Shown piece by piece: positions 34,068 to 39,804 of a stretch of DNA of 40,822 bases (position 1 is the stretch's first letter; each line of letters begins with the position of its first letter). The notes below the pieces were generated by a model that was given only the letters and a program-made list of their open reading frames with translations, made no database searches and had not been told where the DNA came from. The stretch covers positions 1-40,822 of the forward strand of contig JAJRUN010000153.1 in the NCBI GenBank assembly GCA_024277755.1, given 5' to 3'. This DNA comes from Gammaproteobacteria bacterium. GTDB lineage: Bacteria > Pseudomonadota > Gammaproteobacteria > Tenderiales > Tenderiaceae. A program made the translations under genes and the position numbers.

Positions 34068-34976
34068 ATGACAACCGCAATTTTTGAACAACCGGATCGA
34101 ACCCAGGCGCCACAATCGAGTGATGCCGAGGCCTATAAAAATGCCATAGAGGCCTCAATTAAGGTGGTCAGCGAGTTGGCCGCGGCCTTTGCTGTGCATG
34201 AAAACACAACGCCTGATTTGAATGTGATTATTGATGGCGGAGTGCAATTTGATGGCACCACCATCATCGAGCAGACCGCGCAAACCATTGGGCCGGTTGT
34301 TGTGCCACTTGTTAATCCTCGTATAGATATTGTGGAGCTTGACCCTGCAACCGGCACGGCTTACATCGTTACCGGTGTTGAGGCGGCGACACCTGTTAAG
34401 CCAGCGGTAACCGATGGGCGAGTGCCATTGGCTTATTTTCAGCTGGCAACTAGCACCAGCGTCATTCTTAACAGCATGATAGTTCCCTTGAGATATACGC
34501 CCTGGGGCGGATCAGGTGGAGGAGGTGATGTGGCTGGTTATGTGAAGGGGGGGACAGAAATTTATCTACCAAACTATGAAACAGCGCCTCTATTTAATAT
34601 TTTAGTTCAGGTTGGATCATGGTGGCGAATGATAGGGCCGCCTGGAACAGCAACAGGGGGAAGTTATGAGATCGGTTGGTTGGGGGGACTGCCAGCAGGT
34701 TATAAATGGATTGATTTACGAATTAAAATTTTAAAAGAAACCCACGCCACGCAATTCGGTAGTCTCAGTCTGTTTGTGAGGCCTTTTGGTTCAGGCAGTA
34801 CAAGTGATATGACAGAAGCTATATCTATTTCTAACGCGGCAGCATCGGCACAAACTAACTTTGTTGCTGATGTAAGAATACCCGTTGATGAATTAGGTAG
34901 GTTTGAGATGTATCTTATCGATAGCGGTGGATCGCTTCTCGTTTGTAAGGCTTACCTTATTGGTTTTGGTGTATAG
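34068..34976 (+). CDS. Tail fibre / receptor-binding protein
   Basis: A 302-aa protein following J. Residues about 1-145 are beta-rich and well matched in composition to the other late genes. A Gly-rich hinge (GGSGGGGD) separates them from a C-terminal domain (about 155-302) whose DNA is visibly more AT-rich, suggesting replacement by recombination. The start is ATG 34068, one base after the J stop codon. A GTG at 34059 would put the start inside J. It is probably a tail-tip fibre that determines host range. Confidence 0.6.
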   Translation: MTTAIFEQPDRTQAPQSSDAEAYKNAIEASIKVVSELAAAFAVHENTTPDLNVIIDGGVQFDGTTIIEQTAQTIGPVVVPLVNPRIDIVELDPATGTAYIVTGVEAATPVKPAVTDGRVPLAYFQLATSTSVILNSMIVPLRYTPWGGSGGGGDVAGYVKGGTEIYLPNYETAPLFNILVQVGSWWRMIGPPGTATGGSYEIGWLGGLPAGYKWIDLRIKILKETHATQFGSLSLFVRPFGSGSTSDMTEAISISNAAASAQTNFVADVRIPVDELGRFEMYLIDSGGSLLVCKAYLIGFGV

Positions 34977-35043
34977 CCAATATTGTGAAGATGGCCCTGC
35001 TATTCACGTTTTCATGTTTGTTGCTCAGCCCTAGTCTGTTGGT

Positions 35044-35376
35044 ATGACCAGGGCAACATACAAACAATTTTATTTTGCATTACTGCTGATAACCAGTGGG
35101 CCAGTGTTGGCGCTTGATTCACTGCGTTGGTTTCCGAATGCCCCTTATGCCTTTGCAGGGGTTGACCATCAATTGCAGGGCACTAACAAGGGTGTGAGTG
35201 TGTTTTGTCGCGGCCGTGGCTCTGATACGTCAAATATGGGGTTGGGGTTAGTATTGGTGAAAAACCGAAAGGTTGAGATTGTTGTCCAGTGGACACATCA
35301 CAGCTGTATTACCCAGGCGCATGATTTGAATGTTTACGATGGCTTTGGCATTCAGGCCCGGGCTTATTTTTGGTAA
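35044..35376 (+). CDS. Secreted hypothetical protein with signal peptide
   Basis: A 110-aa protein with a clear Sec-type signal (basic T-R-A-T-Y-K, hydrophobic Y-F-A-L-L-L-I, cleavage probably after V-L-A near residue 23). The mature part has two cysteines and ends R-A-Y-F-W. It is the last late gene and lies convergent to the repressor. It could be a periplasmic lysis accessory or a lysogenic-conversion factor. A preceding 18-codon ORF (34991-35047) with a hydrophobic peptide overlaps its start and might act as a leader. Confidence 0.6.
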   Translation: MTRATYKQFYFALLLITSGPVLALDSLRWFPNAPYAFAGVDHQLQGTNKGVSVFCRGRGSDTSNMGLGLVLVKNRKVEIVVQWTHHSCITQAHDLNVYDGFGIQARAYFW

Positions 35377-35398
35377 GCATTTATCTGGGGTTGTTAAG

Positions 35399-36142
35399 TT
35401 ATTTGGCCTTTTTTTGTTCGTTTCTATTAATAACGTCATTGTTTAAAGCATTTGCAGCGATTAATTCAATTGAATCGATTACTTCGTCGCGTTTACTGTC
35501 TGTTAGTGCACGGTATAGATCGAGCATATGCCAGAGTCGTGGGTCGTCGATGGGTGATGCCGGCGAGGGTTTGCTGTTTATGAGTAGAGCAAGATCGACG
35601 CTATTTATTTGCTGCGCAGTGGTTAACAGGGCGAGCAGTTCCTGATTGCCCATCCAGCCAGTGCTGAGGCGGTTGAATCGGTCGCTGTTGAGGCTGAGCG
35701 TATGACTAGGAATGTTTGCCTGTTTAAGCCGGTTAAGGGTTTTTGTGCCTGGGCTGGTGATGATTTCCAGCACGGTAAAATTGATAGTTTCTTCTTTCTT
35801 CGTTTTGAACGAGGCCGGTAGGCTTAACACTAAGGCGTTGCGGTCTGGTGCTTCACATATATAGGCTAACCAGCCTTTTTCCTCGAGTAAACCATTCAGA
35901 TAATCAGCGGCCTCGTCGTCGCTGTTGCACTTTGCCACCAGGTAGGGGGTGCCTTTGCCCTCGAGCAACCAGGTGATGGAGGTGTTTTCACAGCGACCGA
36001 TCTTGGCCAGGGTTTCGCCTTTGGCCTCGCCGGTTTTGAATAGGTTGTCTATCGTGCCTCTGAGCAGCCCGATACTGTTTCCCCAGGAATGTTTTTTCCT
36101 GTCGCCGAGAATGAAATCCAATCTATCTATTAAATTTTTCAT
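35399..36142 (-). CDS. Phage repressor (CI-like N-terminal HTH)
   Basis: A 247-aa protein. Residues about 1-70 fit the CI-repressor HTH_19 pattern (K-N-L-I-D-R-L-D-F-I-L...S-W-G-N-S-I-G-L...T-L-A-K-I-G-R-C...I-T-W-L-L-E-G-K-G-T-P-Y). I place the start at ATG 36142 because the first 25 residues of the longer ORF lie in the operator region. The C-terminal half has no recognisable S24 peptidase signature (no S-D-S-M-x-P or matching Lys strand), so RecA-stimulated self-cleavage is not supported. Its start lies within operator-like dyad 36138-36153, pointing to autoregulation. It would hold the prophage silent. Confidence 0.8.
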   Translation of the reverse strand: MKNLIDRLDFILGDRKKHSWGNSIGLLRGTIDNLFKTGEAKGETLAKIGRCENTSITWLLEGKGTPYLVAKCNSDDEAADYLNGLLEEKGWLAYICEAPDRNALVLSLPASFKTKKEETINFTVLEIITSPGTKTLNRLKQANIPSHTLSLNSDRFNRLSTGWMGNQELLALLTTAQQINSVDLALLINSKPSPASPIDDPRLWHMLDLYRALTDSKRDEVIDSIELIAANALNNDVINRNEQKKAK

Positions 36143-36213
36143 AAAAATATGAAGCCACCACTTTACATTCATAAAAATCTGTATTACATTGAGACTGTAC
36201 ATAACAATATGAA
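36138..36213. promoter_or_regulatory. Operator array: three 16-bp dyads at 30-bp spacing
   Basis: TTCATAAAAATATGAA (36138-36153), TTCATAAAAATCTGTA (36168-36183) and TACATAACAATATGAA (36198-36213) share the form TTCATA-N4-TATGAA. Their starts are 30 bases apart, about three helical turns, placing them on one face of the DNA. They lie at and between the divergent starts of the repressor (36142) and the RHH gene (36236). This resembles the OR region of lambda in layout. Promoters within it cannot be fixed with confidence. Confidence 0.7.
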
Positions 36214-36235
36214 TCATAACTTAACAGGTTTACAC

Positions 36236-36400
36236 ATGACACAAGCGAAAACCAAACCGTTATTGAGCCACGTTCCAAGAGAGTTGAAGGAGCGCGTAAT
36301 TGATTTAGCCAAGGTTGAACGTCGTTCTGTTTCTTCCATGGCTGCTGTATTGCTGGAGGAGGCGGTCGTCAGCCGTGAAGACTTAAGAAAGGCAGGATAA
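36236..36400 (+). CDS. Ribbon-helix-helix regulator (Arc/Cro-like role)
   Basis: A 54-aa protein with an N-terminal beta strand and helices (P-L-L-S-H-V-P-R-E-L-K-E-R-V-I-D-L-A then S-V-S-S-M-A-A-V-L-L-E-E-A-V), the Arc/MetJ ribbon-helix-helix pattern. I use ATG 36236, about seven bases after an AGG. The longer ORF from 36149 would run through the operators. Divergent from the repressor, it is well placed to act as the lytic-side switch protein, like Cro. Confidence 0.7.
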   Translation: MTQAKTKPLLSHVPRELKERVIDLAKVERRSVSSMAAVLLEEAVVSREDLRKAG

Positions 36401-36413
36401 CTAAAAATAAGAT

Positions 36414-36444
36414 GGTCGCTGGGGGTTGCAGCCCCCAGGCGACC
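36414..36444. other. Strong GC-rich hairpin in the early leader
   Basis: GGTCGC-TGGGGG (36414-36425) and CCCCCAGGCGACC (36432-36444) form a long stem with one bulge and a short loop. No T-tract follows. It sits in the 165-base gap between the RHH and CII-like genes. A factor-dependent pause, terminator or nut-like antitermination site is possible. The rest of the gap holds an operator-like dyad (36532-36547) and a ribosome site. Confidence 0.55.
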
Positions 36445-36531
36445 GGTTGAGGTATCGACTTTGTGCATCGTCTTTTTGCCTCGCTCGCAATGATAAACGT
36501 CATTACGGTCGAAGTGTAGTCGGTATCTCTG

Positions 36532-36547
36532 TTCATAAATACGTGAA
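36532..36547. promoter_or_regulatory. Fourth operator-like dyad before the CII-like gene
   Basis: TTCATAAATACGTGAA matches the TTCATA-N4-TATGAA motif of the 36138-36213 array except for two bases in the right arm. It ends 18 bases before the CII-like ATG, overlapping the likely promoter or leader. The switch protein may thus control this gene too. Confidence 0.55.
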
Positions 36548-36565
36548 CGGGGGAGCTGTATTCAC

Positions 36566-37102
36566 ATGAACACTCAAAATATGAATGCCAGCAACTGGCT
36601 GGGATTAGTTCAAGGGGTTGATCAGGCGATTCATGATGTGGTGCTTGATTATAAGCCGTCTAATGATGTGATGTATGAAACGGGGGCCGATGAGTTTGCC
36701 GATTTGCTCGGTATTACCTCAGGCACTGTTTACAATAAAGCCAATTATAAAAGCTGCCCCAATCATCACCTGACCGTTAAAGAGGCGGTGTTGATTCAAC
36801 GCCGGGCTAAGGATTATCGAATCATCGAGGCTGAGGCGCTTTGCCTGAATGGTGTGTTTGTCCAGTTATGCGATTTTTCCGGTGTTACTGATATGGAACT
36901 GCTGGAGGCATACGCCGCCTGGCATAAGGATATCGGCGAGACCATGGCGGCCATCCATGAAGGGCTGCAGCACCGCGAAATTCCACAACACATCTATCAC
37001 ACCATCAAACGGGAAATATACGAGGATCACCAGCGCGGCCTGGAGTTTTTGCATCGGGTTGAGCCGTTTGTGGGACTGCCAAAACTGGAGGCGCTGCAAT
37101 GA
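36566..37102 (+). CDS. CII/CP76-like phage regulatory protein
   Basis: A 178-aa protein. The middle has F-A-D-L-L-G-I-T-S-G-T-V-Y-N-K-A-N (about residues 43-59) and H-H-L-T-V-K-E-A-V-L-I (about 67-77), then Y-R-I-I-E-A-E-A-L, the pattern of the CP76/CII family of P2-like and related phages. These proteins support lysogenic promoters. The start is ATG 36566, with GGGGGAG about 10 bases upstream. Its location after the RHH gene fits the usual order in early operons. The C-terminal half is helical and less conserved. Confidence 0.7.
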   Translation: MNTQNMNASNWLGLVQGVDQAIHDVVLDYKPSNDVMYETGADEFADLLGITSGTVYNKANYKSCPNHHLTVKEAVLIQRRAKDYRIIEAEALCLNGVFVQLCDFSGVTDMELLEAYAAWHKDIGETMAAIHEGLQHREIPQHIYHTIKREIYEDHQRGLEFLHRVEPFVGLPKLEALQ

Positions 37103-37242
37103 AGGCATGTAAGCGTCAATTTGATCAACCCCCTAGCGAACCTTTGGACGATGGTGTTTTAAGAGTCTTGGCGGTTTTAGTTGCGCTAATGATTCTAACC
37201 CCGTTTTTGATGGTGGCTCTGTCTCTCAAGGCGGCGCTGTAA
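37099..37242 (+). CDS. Small single-pass membrane protein
   Basis: A 47-aa protein with one hydrophobic helix (V-L-R-V-L-A-V-L-V-A-L-M-I-L-T-P-F-L, about residues 21-43). Its ATG overlaps the CII-like stop codon and its TAA overlaps the next ATG, so it is tightly coupled on both sides. The cytoplasmic N-terminus is basic-acidic mixed. Function unknown. Confidence 0.6.
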   Translation: MKACKRQFDQPPSEPLDDGVLRVLAVLVALMILTPFLMVALSLKAAL

Positions 37243-37424
37243 TGGAGGTTCCTGAGGCATTAAAAAAGCGCGGCATTACTGGAATAAAAACCAACCTTGA
37301 ACCTGGGCAACAGTTAGATGTAGGTGGTGCGCTGTGGTTGTTTTTTGGTAATGAGATAAAAGCGCATTGTTTCAACAAGGAGGCGAGCGATGCAACAGTC
37401 CGAGCTACTACTGCAGTTAAATGA
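37242..37424 (+). CDS. Small hypothetical protein, 60 aa
   Basis: A 60-aa protein starting at ATG overlapping the preceding stop codon (TAATG). It has G-Q-Q-L-D-V-G-G-A-L-W-L-F-F-G in the middle, suggesting a short beta region. It overlaps the next gene by 35 bases. No family is recognised. Confidence 0.5.
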   Translation: MEVPEALKKRGITGIKTNLEPGQQLDVGGALWLFFGNEIKAHCFNKEASDATVRATTAVK

Positions 37425-37548
37425 GGATGAGTTGTTTAAGACCTATAAGGCGATGCCTAACTTTGTTGGTTCAATGTCATACAGCCGTGCATTGGCAGGG
37501 CATGCAACGCGCCGCTGTCTTGAAATTGTGACGCGGTTACGGCTTTAA
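37390..37548 (+). CDS. Small hypothetical protein, 52 aa
   Basis: A 52-aa protein with a near-perfect ribosome site (AAGGAGG) before ATG 37390. It is helical and Leu/Arg-rich with two Cys/His residues near the C-terminus. The strong ribosome site supports translation despite the overlap with the upstream ORF. Function unknown. Confidence 0.55.
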   Translation: MQQSELLLQLNEDELFKTYKAMPNFVGSMSYSRALAGHATRRCLEIVTRLRL

Positions 37549-37582
37549 CGTCAGGAAAAAAATAACAAAGGAGGGTATTGCA

Positions 37583-37948
37583 ATGGGTAGTTATGTTAAG
37601 TCGTTTGGTCGTAGAGGCAGCGGCACCAATGTGCGGATGCGGCTTGAACCTGGGCTGCCTTACCGGTTTGGTCATGGCTATTTCCTGTTGATGTTCCATC
37701 GCCTTGAGAGCGACGGTGCGGTTGTGTATGCCCTAAAGCTTGAATATTACGACACCAAAAAGCATGCCGTTGGCGGCATTAATGAGGGGGGACATGTGTT
37801 TTTTCGCGCTCATTCGTCTCTTACAGCAATGACCAGAGAGCTGGATTTTCATGTGCATGTTAGGGCGATTGAATTTTCTGAGCAGTGCCAACCAGTACAG
37901 GCATGGATTGATGTGACACCCGTTGCGGGGATTAAAATAGAGGGCTAA
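37583..37948 (+). CDS. Hypothetical early protein, 121 aa
   Basis: A 121-aa beta-rich basic protein with AAAGGAGGG before ATG 37583. It has alternating strands (Y-F-L-L-M-F-H-R-L; V-V-Y-A-L-K-L-E-Y-Y) and several His. No family is known. It ends eight bases before a long inverted repeat (37957-38014) that precedes the short recombinase. Confidence 0.6.
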   Translation: MGSYVKSFGRRGSGTNVRMRLEPGLPYRFGHGYFLLMFHRLESDGAVVYALKLEYYDTKKHAVGGINEGGHVFFRAHSSLTAMTRELDFHVHVRAIEFSEQCQPVQAWIDVTPVAGIKIEG

Positions 37949-37956
37949 ATAGTTTT

Positions 37957-38014
37957 GCTCTGCCGGTCAAACTTCTGGCTACCCCCGGCCAACCCCTCTC
38001 TAGGCCGGTAGAGC
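37957..38014. other. Long inverted repeat upstream of the short recombinase
   Basis: GCTCTGCCGG (37957-37966) and CCGGTAGAGC (38005-38014) form a 10-bp stem (one G-T pair) around a 38-base spacer containing C-rich blocks (CTACCCCCGGCC). GTTTTAATT follows. It may be a weak terminator ending the preceding gene group, or a recombination site for the tyrosine recombinase starting at 38040. Inverted sites next to small recombinases are typical of invertible elements. Confidence 0.45.
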
Positions 38015-38039
38015 GTTTTAATTAACTTGGAGTTAATGA

Positions 38040-38657
38040 ATGGTTCTTGTATTTGACAAGTATTTTACTCGCGCCGAGGAGGCTAAGCTGCTGCGTTACA
38101 TCGCTAAGCATGGCGACGTGTTGGCCAAACGAGATCACGCTTGGATACGCTTCGGTCTGCGCACGGGTGCCCGTGTTGAAACGATGGCTCTGTTCACTGT
38201 TGGCGATGCTCACTATGCGCTGCAGCAGGGGCGGATCCGTTTCAGAACTGAGACTTTGAAGGGGCGCAAGAACAGTAAAAAAGACCATTCTATTTCACTG
38301 ACCAAAGAGCGAAAGAAAGCGATAAACGATCTGTTGAAAATCCGCAAGGTTATGGGCTTTGATGATGATAAGAGTCAGTCGTTGATCATGGGGCAGAAAG
38401 GCCAAGGAATGAGTATTCGCTCGATGCAGGCCAGGATTAAGGAGTGGGCCATCGGTGCCGGCATTCGCAATGCTAAGAAGGTGTCACCGCATTGGTTACG
38501 CCATACCTGTGCCAAGAGAATTATGGCCGTGAGTGAGGCTCAGGATCCGCGGGTCAGCGTGATGATTGAATTAGGACACGGCAGTTATGAGAGCACGGTG
38601 ATTTATACCCGGCCTGATAAAGAAAACCATGAGGCCGCAATCAGGGAGGTTTGTTAA
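38040..38657 (+). CDS. Short tyrosine recombinase, catalytic domain only (FimB-like size)
   Basis: A 205-aa protein that lacks the N-terminal core-binding domain but keeps the catalytic set: R45 in TGARVET, a lysine near residue 74 (T-L-K-G-R-K), H151-W-L-R154, H180 in ELGHGS, and Y189 in VIYTR. The size equals that of FimB/FimE-type inversion recombinases and similar phage-borne short recombinases. ATG 38040 has GGAG seven bases upstream; ATG 38036 is out of frame. It could drive inversion or integration, or resolve phage concatemers. Its likely target is unknown, but an inverted repeat lies immediately upstream. Confidence 0.8.
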   Translation: MVLVFDKYFTRAEEAKLLRYIAKHGDVLAKRDHAWIRFGLRTGARVETMALFTVGDAHYALQQGRIRFRTETLKGRKNSKKDHSISLTKERKKAINDLLKIRKVMGFDDDKSQSLIMGQKGQGMSIRSMQARIKEWAIGAGIRNAKKVSPHWLRHTCAKRIMAVSEAQDPRVSVMIELGHGSYESTVIYTRPDKENHEAAIREVC

Positions 38658-38807
38658 ATGAACATCAATTTTTGGATTGGGGTGTTGGTTGGTGCTGTTT
38701 TGGTGTGTGCAATTGAATTTATTGCTGAGGTTGCTAGATGCCTTCGTGGTAAGGAGCAACGCCAAGATGAACACGAGACTGTCTCCTTTCCTTTTAAGTC
38801 TTTATAG
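38658..38807 (+). CDS. Small membrane protein, 49 aa
   Basis: A 49-aa protein with a hydrophobic helix at about residues 4-26 (W-I-G-V-L-V-G-A-V-L-V-C-A-I) and a charged tail. It has a strong GGGAGG site and starts immediately after the recombinase stop codon (TAA ATG). Function unknown. Confidence 0.6.
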   Translation: MNINFWIGVLVGAVLVCAIEFIAEVARCLRGKEQRQDEHETVSFPFKSL

Positions 38808-38848
38808 GCGCCGCCTGGTTAAGCTTATTTTTGGATAACTACGCTTTT

Positions 38849-39172
38849 ATGTTTAAGAAAACAACAAAAGACGGTGCCGCCCCATGGTTTGTTGATTGGG
38901 TTGATATTTCAGGCGTTGGTGTGAAGAAAGACAGCGGCCGCAGGCGGAATTTATCGAAGTTGTCACGAGAAAATCCAGAGGCCTGGAATGGTGAGTGGCA
39001 GCGAATAAAAAAATACTACCCACAACTGGCTGAGCTTATGACAAAGGATACTTTTTTTAATGAGCTGCGTACTTACTTCAATGCTGATGTGTTGGTGGAG
39101 CTAACACCCGAGCGAGATTATGACTGTGAGGTTATCAATCAGGTGGCAGCGACGCTGCTATGCGGCGGTTGA
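38849..39172 (+). CDS. Hypothetical protein, ~107-113 aa
   Basis: No motif is recognised. The protein is rich in Lys and aromatic residues at the N-terminus (A-A-P-W-F-V-D-W-V) and acidic near the C-terminus. The ORF can start at TTG 38831 or ATG 38849; neither has a clear ribosome site, and I use the ATG. A GTTAAGC matching the integron core-site consensus GTTRRRY lies shortly upstream (about 38817-38823) without a matching partner. Confidence 0.5.
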   Translation: MFKKTTKDGAAPWFVDWVDISGVGVKKDSGRRRNLSKLSRENPEAWNGEWQRIKKYYPQLAELMTKDTFFNELRTYFNADVLVELTPERDYDCEVINQVAATLLCGG

Positions 39173-39241
39173 TTAAAGCGCGGGATGAGGCAAGGCGGGA
39201 ATTGGGTTAACGACAAGGGTAACTTGCCGCCGATTTGAAAC

Positions 39242-39508
39242 ATGCGAACTTGGGGAAATGATAATGCAAAACGAAGCGCAAAACTAAAATCAAACGCCGA
39301 AGCAGGCGGTCAAGTTGACCCGCTTGTTATGTGTGATGCCCCAACGAAAGATCAAGTTGCCACCGCTCTTAATCAGCTATCGGAAGATATGTTGAGTGTG
39401 GGAGTGGCAATGGAATATTTGGGCGGATTTAATGAAGGATGGAAGGAAAAATCAGCTGAATTAATTGGCGCGTCACGCATCGCCAAAGTATGGTTTGATG
39501 AAATTTAG
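39242..39508 (+). CDS. Hypothetical small protein upstream of integrase
   Basis: Up to 88 aa from ATG 39242, or 59 aa from ATG 39329. The latter immediately follows a hairpin (39301-39328), and the protein from there on looks more protein-like (D-Q-V-A-T-A-L-N-Q-L-S-E-D-M-L). No ribosome site supports either start. The region before 39329 is Asn/Lys-rich and may be non-coding. Function unknown. The start at the foot of a hairpin resembles integron gene cassettes. Confidence 0.45.
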   Translation: MRTWGNDNAKRSAKLKSNAEAGGQVDPLVMCDAPTKDQVATALNQLSEDMLSVGVAMEYLGGFNEGWKEKSAELIGASRIAKVWFDEI

Positions 39509-39516
39509 GGTGATCA

Positions 39517-39735
39517 ATGAGCAGCTTTAATTGTGATAAGTGCGGTGCCATCTGTAGCGACAGCGCTCGCGGATATGTAACTGGATGCGAGCACTATCCT
39601 CCTGATAAACCGCAATCATCATTGCGCGGATTTGGGTTCGTTTTTGACATTAAAACAGGTTCTACGCGTCGATGGGTTGTTGGTATTGATGGTGTAAAAA
39701 AGTGGGCTGACACTATGCAGCCCTGTGACACATAA
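39517..39735 (+). CDS. Small zinc-finger-like protein
   Basis: A 72-aa protein starting M-S-S-F-N-C-D-K-C-G-A-I-C-S-D, with two or three Cys and a later C-E-H, likely a zinc site. ATG 39517 follows AGGGTGAT. Its stop codon (TAA 39733-39735) lies inside the LexA box that precedes the integrase. The second half has W-V-V-G-I-D-G-V-K-K-W. Function unknown. Confidence 0.6.
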   Translation: MSSFNCDKCGAICSDSARGYVTGCEHYPPDKPQSSLRGFGFVFDIKTGSTRRWVVGIDGVKKWADTMQPCDT

Positions 39736-39738
39736 CAG
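39723..39738. promoter_or_regulatory. LexA (SOS) box before the integrase
   Basis: CTGT-GACACATA-ACAG has the exact gamma/beta-proteobacterial SOS box form CTGT-N8-ACAG. It ends 66 bases before the integrase ATG, as in chromosomal and mobile integrons, where LexA represses intI. LexA binding and the exact promoter are inferred. Confidence 0.65.
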
Positions 39739-39804
39739 GGATTGTGCCCCAACCTGTCCACTTATCGGGCTATCAACGGATAAAAAACGACACTTAGACT
39801 TATT

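Noticed and set aside
34991..35047. 18-codon ORF with hydrophobic peptide before the secreted protein gene
   Set aside because: It overlaps the next start, but has no ribosome site and no family. It is mentioned only as a possible leader.
36149..36235. N-terminal extension of the RHH protein
   Set aside because: It would run through the operator array and encodes Tyr/Asn/His-rich sequence unlike an RHH protein. ATG 36236 fits the domain.
39188..39330. attC-like inverted repeats (GGCAAG/CTTGCC and the 39301-39328 hairpin)
   Set aside because: The core-site consensus is not met at both ends and the expected two-part stem is absent, so I do not annotate an attC site.
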